64,000 bases of DNA from contig WPIO01000019.1 in NCBI GenBank assembly GCA_009760855.2, positions 4,052,501 to 4,116,500 of the forward strand. The letters are read 5' to 3'. The notes under the pieces were generated by a model. It worked only from the letters and a program-made list of their open reading frames with translations. It ran no database searches and was not told the origin of the DNA. Positions 13,015 through 24,975 of the stretch are shown here, in pieces. The stretch's first letter is position 1; every line of letters starts with the position of its first letter. The DNA is from Cristatella mucedo. Its lineage: Eukaryota; Bryozoa; Phylactolaemata; Cristatellidae. A program made the translations under genes and the position numbers.

Positions 13015-13160
13015 CAAACAAAAGGGCACTCGGGGTCATCGGTTAGTTGGACTGCTTGCTATTAACAAGCATTGAATCAAACACAGGTAACGAAAGCACA
13101 CGGGAACGAAATAGACAGGTTCACTGAGGCAAAAGAAAAGCTGACAAAAACAAACGAGCC
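13015..13160 (-). mobile_element. Possible LINE3 3' UTR fragment
   Basis: Several short blocks match 51910-52070 in the same order: GGGCACTCGGGGTCATCGGT versus GACACTCAGGACCACCGGT, GCATTGAATCAAACACAG versus GCACTGAATCATCCACAG, and AAATAGACAGGTTCACTG versus AAATAGACCAGTTCACTG. They probably derive from one LINE family. Confidence 0.4.
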
Positions 13161-13179
13161 ATTTCTTAGGAATACAGAC

Positions 13180-13850
13180 TGAATTAAAGTCTCTCTGCAT
13201 TTTTGCTTAATCTATCGGCATCATTTGGTACTTTCAATCACCAAGTTCTTTACGAATGCCTCTCATCTCACCTGGGCATCACTGGCACAGTACTGCAATG
13301 GTTCAGGTCCTTTCTCAGTGGGATACTCCAGAGCGTTAATGCAAAAGGACAAAGACCATTCGTGGATTCATTGAAGTATGTGTACCTCAGGGCTCTGCAC
13401 TTGCTCTGCTTCTTTTTACAGTTTTTAGTCTTACGAATGTGATCGCCAAGCCCAATCAAGGCTTTCACTTCTATGGAGATGACACTCCATTGTACCTTTG
13501 CTTTGATCCCACCTAGCCGTCAGCTTGTCGAATTCGTTCAACTCCCTTGCTGCATGTATTGACCATCTGGCTGGCATCCGTGTGCCGACACCCGCACTTG
13601 GATGACAGCAAAACTTCTCAAATTGAATGACGATACAACCAACCTACTAGTTAAGGGAAAACCTACTGTGACTCGGAAATGGGTAAACCTAACGCTTAAA
13701 ATCGGCTCTGCCAGCATGTTCGCTGTAGCACCTGCACGAAATCTGTACGTTCTGTTCCAAACTGACCTTTCACCAGACGGTGACATCAGCAGCGCAGTCA
13801 AGTATGCCTACCTTTAGCTACATAACTGCTTCTGCACTAATGCCCTTAAG
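13180..13850 (+). mobile_element. LINE1 copy D, internal RT fragment
   Basis: The plus strand codes LNLSASFGTFNHQVLYECLS (motif A region, key residues changed), GITGTVLQWFRSFLSG, then HFYGDDTPLYLCFDPT (motif C, YGDD instead of YADD, at about 13466-13510), and after frameshifts KLLKLNDDTTNLLVKGKP and FQTDLSPDGDISSAVKYAYL. Stops and shifts show it is dead. Neither the 5' half nor the 3' tail is present. Confidence 0.8.
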
Positions 13851-13979
13851 CCGTAAGCACAGCATTTCGTTATGAAGGACCCGTGTGTCCCTAAGGCTCA
13901 TTCTGCGAACCTCACCATCATTTGAGGACCACACCATCGTCAAGAGGTTACCGAGTGTTCTGAAGTGTAGTAACTACGG

Positions 13980-14468
13980 CAAGGAGTACTACGACTATGG
14001 ATGTCGTGTCTATTGAGGTCAATGGAGACTTCAAAATTGTGTCATTCCTGATGGGCCTTAGAGGTAGTTTCACAAAGATTCATTGCTTTCTTAACCTTGA
14101 GAGCAGCCGGGAACTGCGAACCATTGCAACGGAACTGTTCCAAGCACTTTCTTGATCAAGCTTCCTAGAAAAATCATCACAGAAAGACTGATCTTTGCCT
14201 CCGACAGCTGAGGAAAGACATTTCGGAGGTACTTATAAGCTCCTGACTCGTTGTCTAGAGCCGGGACTAATTCTTTGGTGAGGCCTAACATGATGCGTAG
14301 TGGCCACCTCAGCATCGTTCGAGATTCTTCCAGCGGCTCCCACTTGATAGTGTTTTTTCCTATAGCAAACTCAATCTGCTGTGGCCAGTTCTTCTTTGGA
14401 TAGTGCACCAGTGCTTTCTGGGTAAGCACATGGCTGAAAAGTATGAGCAGCCGGTTCCACTCTGTCAT
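13980..14468 (-). pseudogene. Fragment of a repeat-borne metazoan protein family (KWEPL / FPxLSEAKI type)
   Basis: The frame 14091-14468 (125 codons) reads WPQQIEFAIGKNTIKWEPLE, then LGLTKELVPALDNESGA, YKYLRNVFPQLSEAKI. I recognise this from memory as part of an uncharacterised protein family that recurs in many invertebrate genomes, usually in many copies (pattern: KWEPL, LGL.K.FV.ALD, A.KYL...FP.LSEAK). After SEAKI the match shifts frame (FSRKLDQ, then SAWNS), so the copy is damaged. Its 5' end abuts SINE2. No function is known to me; I believe the copies travel with transposons. Confidence 0.5.
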
Positions 14469-14650
14469 GAGCCGTGATGGCGCACTACGTAAGGCGGTTG
14501 CTTTTCACGACCTCGGTACCGAGGTCGTGGGTTCGAATCCTGCGGTGGGCGATCCTTTATCGCCACTGCAAGCGGTGGTGATAGCTTTAAAGGCTCTTCT
14601 GTTGCTATACAAAAGAGGCTGTGAAATCAGCTAGTATTTAATTTAATTTA
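14461..14650 (+). mobile_element. SINE2 copy 1 (tRNA-derived)
   Basis: The head reads like a tRNA gene: an A-box-like stretch TGGCGCACTACGTAAGGCGG and a B box GGTTCGAATCC at 14530-14540. A perfect 24-bp palindrome (14506-14529) sits where the anticodon or variable arm would be. The body GCCACTGCAAGCGGTGGTGATAG follows, then AGGCTCTTCTGTTGCTATACA and an ATTTAATTT-type tail. Other copies lie at 32229-32552 and 40985-41165. Confidence 0.82.
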
Positions 14651-15554
14651 ATTTTAAATACAGAACTATGCTAAAATGGGATGCATAATGTCCCTAATAG
14701 GGGTATTATGGCCGCTCACCTTGAAATATTTAAGAGAACGCAGGCATCTTCCTCAGAAAAGCAAGCTGGGAGCTTTCATAAGGATATACTGGACTTTGAA
14801 ATTAATTGCCAGGGACAGCAAAATGAACACATGACGGGGGCCTGTATTTGGATTCTTTTTCGAGCAAGCGATTTGCAGGATAGCCGCAAATTTTGAACGT
14901 CTGCTCATTTGTAAACCATTCTCAGTGGTCGTTTGTGCATCCTCAGAGTAAATCCATGTTTACATTGATTCCTTTCCTGTTCCTTTTAGCTAAATGTGAC
15001 CTTCAAGCAGTAAAGTTGTCATTTTTCTCAGGAAAACCGTGTTTATTTCAAGTTAATCACTGTTCTGGTCATAATAGCAAATATTGCACTTAGTAATGGC
15101 CGTTTTCTGTATTTCTCTGAGGCATAAGTAATTAGGCAAATAACACTTACTACGAATGGACAAATGGCACAACAAAGTGTCACCTCGAGCACTGTGCGAG
15201 CTCATGGTTCCACACTTTGCTATAAGGGCACCGTCTCTTCAACGGCAGTGCAAGCAATGACAAGGCCACACCAACTTCCGCTTCCAGCAGTTGTCGAGAG
15301 TGGTTCAGTAGCTCAAGTTGTTTAGTTCTATCCTCTTTTTGTTCTCACCCACCTCTCTTATCATCCCTGCAGCCGTTTAGGCTTTACTGTTGATGTTCAT
15401 GATATATTGTAACACTTCGTTGCTCTGCCAATGGTAAACAGTTTTGAGTTAATTTGGCATACGAAGCCGCAGCAAAATGAGTCAAAATGCATAGCAAGTG
15501 TCACAGCTTATCATCATCTTGCACATCATTACTTGTACATGATAGAATGCAACA
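14651..15554. other. No recognised feature
   Basis: AT-rich DNA with short overlapping frames and no motif. Confidence 0.45.
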
Positions 15555-15615
15555 ATCGTATTGTTATGCAATAATCGTATTGTATTGTTAACAATACAAT
15601 TATTAACAATACGAT
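15555..15615. repeat. AT-rich palindrome
   Basis: ATTGTATTGTTAACAATACAAT (15579-15600) is a perfect palindrome of 22 bases centred on GTTAAC. An outer pair, ATCGTATTGTTA (15555-15566) and TAACAATACGAT (15604-15615), extends the fold. It could form a cruciform; no element was recognised. Confidence 0.85.
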
Positions 15616-15694
15616 ATGCAGCTCGTGCTGCCCATCGTACAAAATCGTGGACGTGTGAAACGTGGATGGTAGCAAACTCCCAGATATAATTTAA

Positions 15695-16012
15695 ATTAAT
15701 AATAATAATGATGCATATGATATAGCACCCTTGGATAAATCAATTTCTGTCTAGCCACTCTACATTTTGCCACAAAGGAAGCGTGATTGAATGGTTAGTG
15801 GTAGCATGCTCAATAAACAACAAGAATTACAAGATTAGGGGTGACATGCACAGTGTCAGCATGCAAGTTTGGTGAGTGGCAGCATGCACAGTGTCAGCAC
15901 GCATAAGCACATAAAGGACGAATCATGCAGACCGACTAAATGCTATGACAAATAAATGCGTTTTAGTTTTTTATTTTAAATGCTGACAAGTCAGGAGATG
16001 TCGTGATGCAAA
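15695..16012 (-). mobile_element. LINE1 3' UTR copy
   Basis: Matches the 3' UTR of copy A in order: hairpin region with GGCTAGACAGAAATTGATT, AGCATGCTACCACTAACC-type blocks, GATTCGTCCTTTATGTGCTT and the last codons of the protein. The tail is an (ATT)n run at 15697-15709. Confidence 0.7.
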
Positions 16013-16115
16013 TTAAAATAATAATATTAATAAGACATATGTATAGCACCATAATAAAATTAAATCAGTTTCCAGGCATTCTACGCATGCTGGAAAGGAA
16101 GTTTTTTCTTCCACT
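16013..16115 (-). mobile_element. Second LINE1-type 3' tail in tandem
   Basis: Minus strand: CCTGGAAACTGATTTAATTT...GGTGCTATACATATGTC followed by an AT-rich tail with TTATTATTTTAATT. It directly abuts the preceding LINE1 UTR in the same orientation, so one tail may have served as the target of the other. Confidence 0.55.
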
Positions 16116-16855
16116 ACCTAACCATGGCAAGACAACCTCCCTAAGCATTACTAGGATTCCTTAGGGAACAGCTTCTGGGCGTTGATGGGTAAGTGGAGCT
16201 TTTTGCAGCAACATTTTCTTTTTTAAACGATCTGGGCTTTCCGTCAAATCGACTGCCCCATTAACAGGCATGGGTGCTGAGTTAAAAAACCTACTACTTG
16301 TACCTAAGAAGCTGGATTATTATAATTACGTGCTGGCAAGGCTCGGGTTATGCTGCCTCAACAATGAGTCCTGATCGAACCACGAGACTTATACAAATTC
16401 TATGAAGCCTTCGGTCGTACCGGTCTTAATGGGCCTTCTATACTTTATATACCTTCTGTACCTTCTATACCTTCTATACTTTCCAGACAACAGGCGACTG
16501 TCAAGAGCAGGGTTCAAGCCGGTCGTTCGAAGCTAGGGTACCTGCACCTCGCTATCCCTGATAGTTTTACAAAGTTACTTAAGATGACACTATCGAGTGG
16601 TCGCCACTGCCACTATCCATCGGCACCTAAGTCACTTCTTCGACACCTCGTTGACCCTTTGTTGCTCGAAGGCTCTGTACCCCGAACTTGCAGCCCATGC
16701 TAGCGAACCACCATGCCAACATTGTCGGTCTCTGTAGCTATCCTTGATTCGAATAAGTGTTCCAAGATGTGCCACAAGACGAATGTCTTCACGACTTAGC
16801 AGAAGCAGCCGTCCGGCTGGTGCTTGCAGCATTCAGAGAAAAGCCCTCTATCCCA
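16116..16855. other. No recognised feature apart from a short tandem repeat
   Basis: Contains the short TATACCTTC-type repeat listed separately. Nothing else recognised. Confidence 0.45.
16431..16487 (+). repeat. Short CCTTCTATAC tandem repeat
   Basis: About five imperfect 10-base units of CCTTCTATAC (variants CCTTCTGTAC, CCTTCTATACTTTATATA). Confidence 0.8.
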
Positions 16856-17998
<1,143 letters not shown>

Positions 17999-19295
17999 CT
18001 GCAGCCGTAGGATGGGGCAGTGACAGCCTGCAGGGTTGGCCCCAGGTCCTCCTTCTGCCCTAGTCGCTCGTTCCGTGTCGCCAGTCCAGAGGAAGACGCA
18101 TTGACTGGCTCTTTCAAACTGTGGCCTGGATGTTGCTGCACCGGGCTTGCAGCCACTGCCCTAGCTAGCTTCTGCCTGCGCCTGCATGTGGTTTCCTGGT
18201 CTGGCGAGTATGATCGTGACATCTCGGCACGACTGCTGAGATTCGTACATAATTTCGCTGCTAGACCTGGACCTGCAGTCCGGCAGTCGCCATTCGCCAG
18301 GGCTTCGCTATCGGCTTCAATCTGAGGATGCACAGCATGCTCTGTACAGCAGAATATATGTAGGTTATTTTACAGCCTGCTCCGCCTGGTCCAGCGAGTG
18401 AGCAGCCAGCGACCATGGGGAGTCGCTGGTCGCTCGCTGGATCGGGATTGACAATCGAGCTTGCATCCTGCAAGTTCTCTCTCGGCCCTTGCTCGTGAAG
18501 CAATAAATCTCTCAATAACTGGCACCAAGGCTTCGGCAGGAGAGCTGGCAAGCTGCCACGCCCTCTGCCCTATGCTGCTTGGCAGCCAAAGGGTCTAGTT
18601 AGCAACCGATCGGCTAGCAGCTCAGTGGAATGGGTCTGTTTGGGGGCGATCAGTACTTTTATGTGGTGATTGATCACGATGCTCGCTGGCTGAGGAGGCT
18701 GGGGGCTTACCGAGATGCCAGCTATCAGGTCGAATACTGTAAGCACTCGGAGGGTGCTGCAGCGTTTGCTGGCTTGGTAACCTAGCTCCCATTAGCATTT
18801 GGACAAGCTGCCAGGCCTACCAGGGCACCGTCATCGGCTCTAATAGGTATAACCAGCATTCTGAAACTTTTTTCCACGGGCCCTGCACCTTAGCTATGCA
18901 TATGCTGCCAATCTTAGGGAGTTTCCTCCACCTGTGTCGATTAGATAAGCCACCCTGGGCTGGTAGCAGCTACACTTCCTCGTGCCGGATTTCATCATCA
19001 AGGGCTGGACAAGCTTTCACTGTCAGCATCAAGCGTAGCCCTCGTTTATGCAGCCACCTGTCTAGCTGCAGTTAACCGCAAGCCAGAAGCCTCTGAAGCA
19101 CCAGCTCGATCGATCGTACTATCGCCTCTGCCATTCGTCTATCAGTGGCGACATCTGGATTCCTATGAAAATGCATTCATGTGAATCTTCTTCGTTTAAG
19201 CTCTCTATCAAGGGCTTTTTCCACACTCTTCCTGGTGCCTCCCCCTCCACTGCACTCACGGAATATTTCTTACGTGAAGAGTGCACCAGTGCACC
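17999..19295. other. No recognised feature
   Basis: CTG/CAG-rich DNA. Opposing open frames of about 100-120 codons at 17974-18333 show no domain. Confidence 0.4.
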
Positions 19296-19576
19296 AACGA
19301 CATCTACTCTCCAACTGCCGACTATGGCACATCATTTTCAGCGGTCCTGAACTGCTACTTCTATGCTACTCACTACCTCAACTGCTCTCCTAACTCTGCT
19401 ATGCTTCCCACTTTCTCTTTGTTGCGTGAGACGAAGTCTGTTGGCTACCGAATGCGTACCGAAAGCCGCTTAGGCTGTGAAAGCCGCTTAGTGCGCTATA
19501 CAAAACTCTCCTGCGTAACACCCACATGGTCTTTATGACTTTGTGGAGTTACTGACGGAGATACATTACATTACAT
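19296..19576 (+). mobile_element. LINE2 3' end
   Basis: Nearly identical to 33561-33838: ACTGCCGACTATGGCAC, GCTACTTCTATGCTACTCAC, GTTGGCTACCGAATGCGTAC, the hairpin AAGCCGCTTAGG...GTGCGCTATACAAAAC, and the end GTTACTGACGGAGATACATTACATTACAT. The ending is a short TTACA-type repeat. Confidence 0.85.
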
Positions 19577-19838
19577 GCATGGCACTGCGTGACCCTAATC
19601 AAGCCTCTACAGCCTGGCGTTATCGTTGTTCATCTAGGGGCATTCCGTATGTATCGCAGCTAATTACTAATCGTCAGCTCTTCAATGCTGGCGTTTCTTG
19701 CTTCTGGCACTGCTGCTTCTGCTGCTGCCCTGCGGTTTGCCACCTTTGCTGACTAACCGGGCCTAATCTGAGAGATGTGGTGTCTTGTAGCTTGCAGCTT
19801 TGTGCTTGCGTGCCGTTGGCTGGCTGTCAGCAGAAGCT

Positions 19839-19892
19839 GCAGCCGCTGGCAGCGTGCTGAGCTCCACGGGTCAGCACGCTGCCAGCGGCTGC
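19839..19892. repeat. Perfect 22-bp inverted repeat, 10-base loop
   Basis: Left arm 19839-19860 (GCAGCCGCTGG...GTGCTGA) and right arm 19871-19892 are exact reverse complements, separated by GCTCCACGGG. Surrounding DNA between 19577 and 20139 has no other recognised feature. Confidence 0.97.
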
Positions 19893-20139
19893 GCGACGAT
19901 CGGTTGCAGCTTCGTTTCTTGCATGAAGCGCCAGCAGAGTCGAGGCTTGCTGCAGATAATTGGGTGGGGGGGAGGGCTTCAAGCAATGCCCACACCATTC
20001 ACACACTTTCACTCTGGCTATTAAGCGGACCAAGAGACTTTCTCTAGCAGAATCACCGTTTCGTTAGAAAAACCACATTGTGCTGTGCTGGGTGGCTATG
20101 TGGACTTCAGTGACAGGACATCACCAAAAGCAACAGGTA

Positions 20140-20215
20140 GGTCATAATAATAATAATAAGACACTTATGTAGCACCCTAAGAGAAATACATGTCATTTTA
20201 GGCACATTAAATTAG
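20140..20215 (-). mobile_element. LINE1/SINE1-type 3' tail
   Basis: Minus strand: GTGCCTAAAATGACATGTATTTCTC...GGGTGCTACATAAGTGTC then an (ATT)n run. The tail is degraded and without a body. Confidence 0.5.
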
Positions 20216-20289
20216 ATGGAGAGAATAAGTTATGTCAACATTATCTAGTGGTAGGTGTGATAAACAAAAAATATGGGCCACTTAATGGA

Positions 20290-20470
20290 AAAATAATAAT
20301 AATACATTTGTAAAGTGTCTTCGGAGAATTGAATCTCGCTCTAGGCACTCTACAGATACTGCATATAAAGCCTTTCTAAACGTTAGGGGTAACATCTGCA
20401 AGCTGCAGGCATAGTGTAAGCAGGTACATGCTCACGAAGAACGAATCGCAAAGTCCCACCAAACCAAATC
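20290..20470 (-). mobile_element. LINE1 3' UTR fragment
   Basis: Minus strand: TGGGACTTTGCGATTCGTTC (end of the LINE1 frame and start of its UTR), ATGTACCTGCTTACACTATG, GCCTAGAGCGAGATTCAATTC, then an (ATT)n tail. Confidence 0.65.
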
Positions 20471-20739
20471 ATCTATTAATATCTGGGTTATGCCAAGACA
20501 TATCGATCAGCTTGTATTTAGAGGTTATCGCTTAAATAAAGAGGCTTACACAGTAGATAGGAGGTGACTACTCACTCCGAATCCCCACCTACTCCCCTAA
20601 TACATCATTTCTGGTTGGTGGACTGTAACCTGCCGGTTGTGTCAGCAATAGTGATGCTCTCGATCGCTCATTCTGTGGCTTTTTCCCCAGCTACCGGCAC
20701 TTTCTATAAGCCTGCATGCAGCTGTATATTGTGCAGCAA

Positions 20740-20826
20740 CTTGTCAAGTGCCTGGATAGGGATTAAGTTCTCTTAAAGTGCTATGCAAACGATGTATGAT
20801 TGTTATTATTATTATTATTATTATTA
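20740..20826 (+). mobile_element. 3' tail with (TTA)n
   Basis: AAGTGCCTGGATAGGGATTAAG, TTCTCTTAAAGTGCTATGCAAA, then seven TTA units at about 20799-20825. This is the common tail of the LINE1/SINE1 group. Upstream sequence to about 20560 may be its 3' UTR but is not clearly alignable. Confidence 0.65.
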
Positions 20827-21506
20827 CAATAAGAAAGCTCCAATTAAATCATTAAATTCGAGTCGGCCTCTGTCTCTGCCAATGTTTTTCTAACTCGGTC
20901 TGCCTAACTCTAATGACCACATGACTAGACTGCTTTTTTTTAACTTGGCCGTGCTGACAAAATCCTTGCATATTGGCTCCAAACTTAATGCTCTCTTTTC
21001 TTCTTCTAACCCTGCTTCATCTTTCGGGCTCTGCCTATCTTTGCTCCTCTCCAACTCTCTTTTTCTCCCTACCTCTTTTCCTCCCCCTGTCTCTGTCTCT
21101 GTTTCTGTCTCTCGTTCCGTTCCTCGTGCACTTGGTTCTACATCTGGTGGCTGCTTCCCTGCAGGCGTCTGGATGTCCTCGACTCTTTCTTATCTTGTAC
21201 AGATAATGCAGTTGGTGCTGCAGGTTGCTTTCAGGGCAATCCATTACTGGCAGGCCACTGCAGAACGGATATCTATTGAATGGTTCAGGTGAATGGAATC
21301 CACACACCTGTGACCAGCTGCATTCACCTCTAAAGTCTAGCTTGATAAGAGAAAACGAGTATGAGATAGAAGATAATATATGAATACAGATCAGAGATGA
21401 ATACAGAGACGTAGACTGAGACAGGTCGAGGTCATGTTGGCAGCAGAACGGTGAGCACGCTTGTGCTCGCCCACACGCAGCACACTCGCAGGCTTGCGCG
21501 TACAGG

Positions 21507-21539
<33 letters not shown>

Positions 21540-21586
21540 TCACGCACACACACACACACACTCACTCACGCACACACACACACACA
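21507..21586. repeat. (CA)n microsatellite
   Basis: Three CA blocks separated by CTCACTCACG spacers, then ATGCAGGCAC. The spacers repeat exactly, so the array grew as a compound unit. The flanking 20827-21506 has no recognised feature. Confidence 0.95.
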
Positions 21587-21639
21587 TGCAGGCACCCAAG
21601 AAGCCGTGTGATGCATCGTGATGGCTACAGCTCCCAGTT

Positions 21640-21905
21640 GCCACAGTTAGAGAATGTCCTCCTCAGGGTGCCATCTTCGTTACTGCGCTTAAAGACCGTT
21701 GGCAAAAGGCGCTTTTGCTCTTCAGGTCCTGGACTGTGGAACTCGGTTCCACAATTACTAAGCAACGACTTTGTTGCATGAGATAGAGTCAGCTGGCTAC
21801 TGCATCCGTGCCAAAGCCTCTTAGGCTTTGAGTGAGCTATGGATAGCTCTGCCGTGTAAAATCGGCTTAGTCATTGTGACTCTGTGGAGTTGCAGACGGA
21901 GATAA
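21640..21905 (+). mobile_element. LINE2 3' end, diverged
   Basis: Plus strand: GCGCTTAAAGACCGTTGGCAA, TCCTGGACTGTGGAACTCGG, CCACAATTACTAAGCAACGAC, then CTCTGTGGAGTTGCAGACGG and AGATAAATGCAT. It lacks the central part present at 33561-33700. Confidence 0.72.
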
Positions 21906-24507
21906 ATGCATAGATACGTATTACACGTGAATTATGCACTAACAAAAAAAAAGAAAACCACCCGGACCTGCCGCCGCCGTGGAGCCGGGGCCGCCAACTT
22001 AGATGAAGCTCGTTTGGTGGGAACTGAGAGAGCTGAGTACTCGCGTCTGCCGGTGGTGGTGTCAGTGTCGTGCAAGCGACATCACTCTGCTACAGTGTCA
22101 CTATTGCTCTCCACTGTGAGACGCTCGTGCAGCGCATACCTTGGCCGACTTCGTCACGTTGGTTGCCACCTTTAACCAGCCTTTCCGAAGTTGTGCTCAC
22201 AGGGAGCCCCTTCTGATGCCCGCATGTCCGACGTTGCCACCAGCACGAGCAGCAGCATTGGTAGCAGCAGCAAAGCAATCTTCTAATGAAGCCTGCTTGC
22301 TTAGACCAAAGTCACCGTTAACATGAAAGGGGTGACGAGTGTTTGACTTGTAGTGCAGTATGGGTTTGCCTGTGTGTAATCAACAAACAGCAGGTAGCAC
22401 GGCTGCTGCTCCGACTTGAATGCCCTATTGTGAGTCAAATGCTTTCTCGAAGCCAGCGAATCTCTCGTATCTGAGAGCACTGAATTAGGTCAGCTGCACC
22501 TCTGAGCACCCGTTACGTGCCATCTGACCACAGGCTAATGTCTTTTGCAGCTGCACGTGCCGTGAGTAGAGGGTGCCCAAGCTCCCAAGCAGACAGAAGA
22601 CAGAAGCTTTCGGGTGGGGGAGTATGCAAAACCGTCGGTAGGACGGAGACGACGGAAAAAGTCGGTAGGAGCAACGCTTGGCCGAGCCCAGCACGACCAT
22701 TACAGACGACAACCTTGACGACGCGTGTCGCCTGTTGCACCTTTCAGTAGCTAGGAAGAAAAACGATTAGCAGTAAAAACACCTTTGTTCATCCATCCGA
22801 GTTGCAGCCCGGGCACTGCAGGAGTTCTAAGAGCCATTTATCACTGGCTGATTCCATTAAGATAATTACCCTAATGGTAGGCCTTGCTATTGAGACTGGT
22901 GGCTGATCTCGGTAAAGCCTCGAACTTGAGATCCATTGTGACACATGCTTACCAGCACGAGCAGGGGTTCGAGAATACAAAGCAGCTGGTCAGCGAAGGC
23001 AGCTCTGTCTCAAATATGTGCTCAGCGACCTTGCTTTCTTCTCTTTCAAGATCAATCTCTCATTTGATTCTCCTATCATGACAGCTACCAGATGTAGAAC
23101 TTTGGCTTCGAGTGGTTTAAAAAGATAGTCAACGCTAAGCCAGTTGTCTTCCATATAGATTGTTATAGGAGTGTAAATGTACAGCTCTGGGATGGCACCT
23201 AGTCGTAAGCGATCGAAAGTACAATTGCAAAACTTGTGAAATAGTCAGTCGAAGAGTGTTCGCTAAGATTATGAAAGTATCATCAGCAGACTTTCTAAGC
23301 AGAATATCAAGAAACAGTACAGCACCTTCAGTACACATTGGTGTTCTCCTTATGTTTGGGCAGCTGGCATCATCAACAATTATGAGCTCAGGTCAGAGGT
23401 CAGATCTCGTATGAGAGCAGATCAGGCTCGTCGAGCACGAGGCACGAGGCTAGGTATCGCAGATATGAAATTTCCTTATTGCTAATCTCGCAGGCCCGAA
23501 TGCCTCGCATGTGTCGAACGGTCGTGCCTCTCAGAATGTTGGATCACTGGCGGCTCACAGGGAATGGGAACCATTGAGCTGCGACCCCGTTACGAAACAC
23601 TCGCTGAGGAGTCCTTGACAAATCGGAAAATGGCTCCCACCGACGAAGAGATCTCGTGAATGGTCTAGGCTCGAGTCGCAAACGATCGAGCGGCTCGAAG
23701 ATGGACCGTTCCATCGATGTCATCTATAGCCTTCTTGATTGATAGAGGCTGCACAGCGGCAGCTGGCCGGCATTCGCTCATCATCAAAGACTTCCTGTCC
23801 AAATGCCTGCCCATCGGTTTCATCTCCCTGCTGGTTCGAGTCCAAGCATTCACGCCGTACGCTGGCTGCAGCAACGGCTGCTGTTCGGGCTGGCTCGATT
23901 GTGAGGCAGGAAGGAAGCCGTCGAAGCTCTCAGCTAAGCGAGCCGACGAGCTGCACCCAAAGGCTCTCCTGTCTCACACTGCATTGGAATGGCGACATGC
24001 TGGCACTGCTGCCTACAAAGCAAGACAATGGCGTCTTGCTACGTATTCCGATCGCCCCTCTGCTTGCTTCGCTAACTGCTGTCGCCGTCGTGCAGACTTG
24101 CTTTTATCGCGGTGTTCTATGTAACTCAAGCTTTGCCGCTAACACCGCCATTTGACTACTTAGCGAACAATTCAAACTAAATATGCGATGGCTCCAGCGT
24201 TCCTGTGGATTTGCTGCTCTTCGACTAGACGGTTATGGAGCCCGCCTCCTTTGTTGGCCTCAGCTTTTTCGATTGAGATAGACTTCAACGGGAAAATTAA
24301 AAGACAATGAAACTTAGACAAAGAGCGAGCGGAGTTTCGTTTGCTCGTTTTCTAAAGCAAGGGTGAATCTGTTGTAGCGCCTCTCAGTTATTAATGCAGA
24401 CACGTCGCAGACATCTCCCCGAAGCTCGAGCGGGGGGGGGGGGCCGGGCATCGTTCTGCACCTGCAAGTAAATTCCCACCTCCTGGCTAGTCTGCGGTGA
24501 CCAAAAT
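21906..24507. other. No recognised host gene
   Basis: About 2.6 kb of mixed-composition DNA. One possible Penelope-like RT relic is listed separately. Frames at 23717-24155 on the plus strand overlap each other and carry no motif. Confidence 0.4.
23135..23338 (-). pseudogene. Possible Penelope-like RT relic
   Basis: The frame begins EGAVLFLDILLRKSADDTF, which resembles the FLDVLV.R..DG.. segment of Penelope-like reverse transcriptases, normally followed by VYRKPTHTD. In a shifted frame the next residues are EHSSTDYFTS, loosely compatible. The match is short and the following conserved block is not clear, so this is a weak call. Confidence 0.3.
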
Positions 24508-24625
24508 CAATGTAATGTATCTCCGTCTGCAACTGCACAAAGCCGCAAAGACTATGTGGATGTTACGAAGGAGAGGTTTCTATAGCGAACTCCAAGCCTA
24601 AGCGACTTTCGGTACGCATACACCA
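24508..24625 (-). mobile_element. LINE2 3' tail
   Basis: Minus strand ends with GTGCAGTTGCAGACGGAGAT followed by ACATTACAT, after AACATCCACATAGTC and the GAAAGTCGCTTAGG hairpin. Only the last 120 bases are present. Confidence 0.75.
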
Positions 24626-24867
24626 AAGAAAGGGGATATCCATTAGTTTTATACAGCTCTTTGATCAATTGAGTCATAGTGGTGTCTTTAGAATGCCAAG
24701 AATGAGATGTTGCACTGGCTACGGTTAGAGTTTAGCCTGGCGAACGGTGTTTTGATGGACCATTCGGCATCGGATCATTTTACTTAAGTTGGGGTTAATT
24801 ATGCTGAGTTATTTTCGAAAACTCCGTTTCGAAGCAGTCCGCCATATTCTACAGCATATACATACAT

Positions 24868-24884
24868 GCACACACACGCACGCA

Positions 24885-24963
<79 letters not shown>
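24868..24963. repeat. Compound (CA)n(TA)n microsatellite
   Basis: CA units (24868-24920) run into TA units (24921-24963), followed by TGTATGTATG. Confidence 0.96.

Positions 24964-24975
<12 letters not shown>

Noticed and set aside
14461-14545. Functional tRNA gene
   Set aside because: Box A and B are present, but the body continues as a SINE with several copies, so this is a SINE head.
24430-24441. Poly-G/poly-C runs (also near 34366, 34798, 41501, 43202, 51210, 54395, 61085) as G-quadruplex elements
   Set aside because: Single homopolymer runs of about 9-13 bases without the spaced G-tract pattern; common in repeat-rich DNA.
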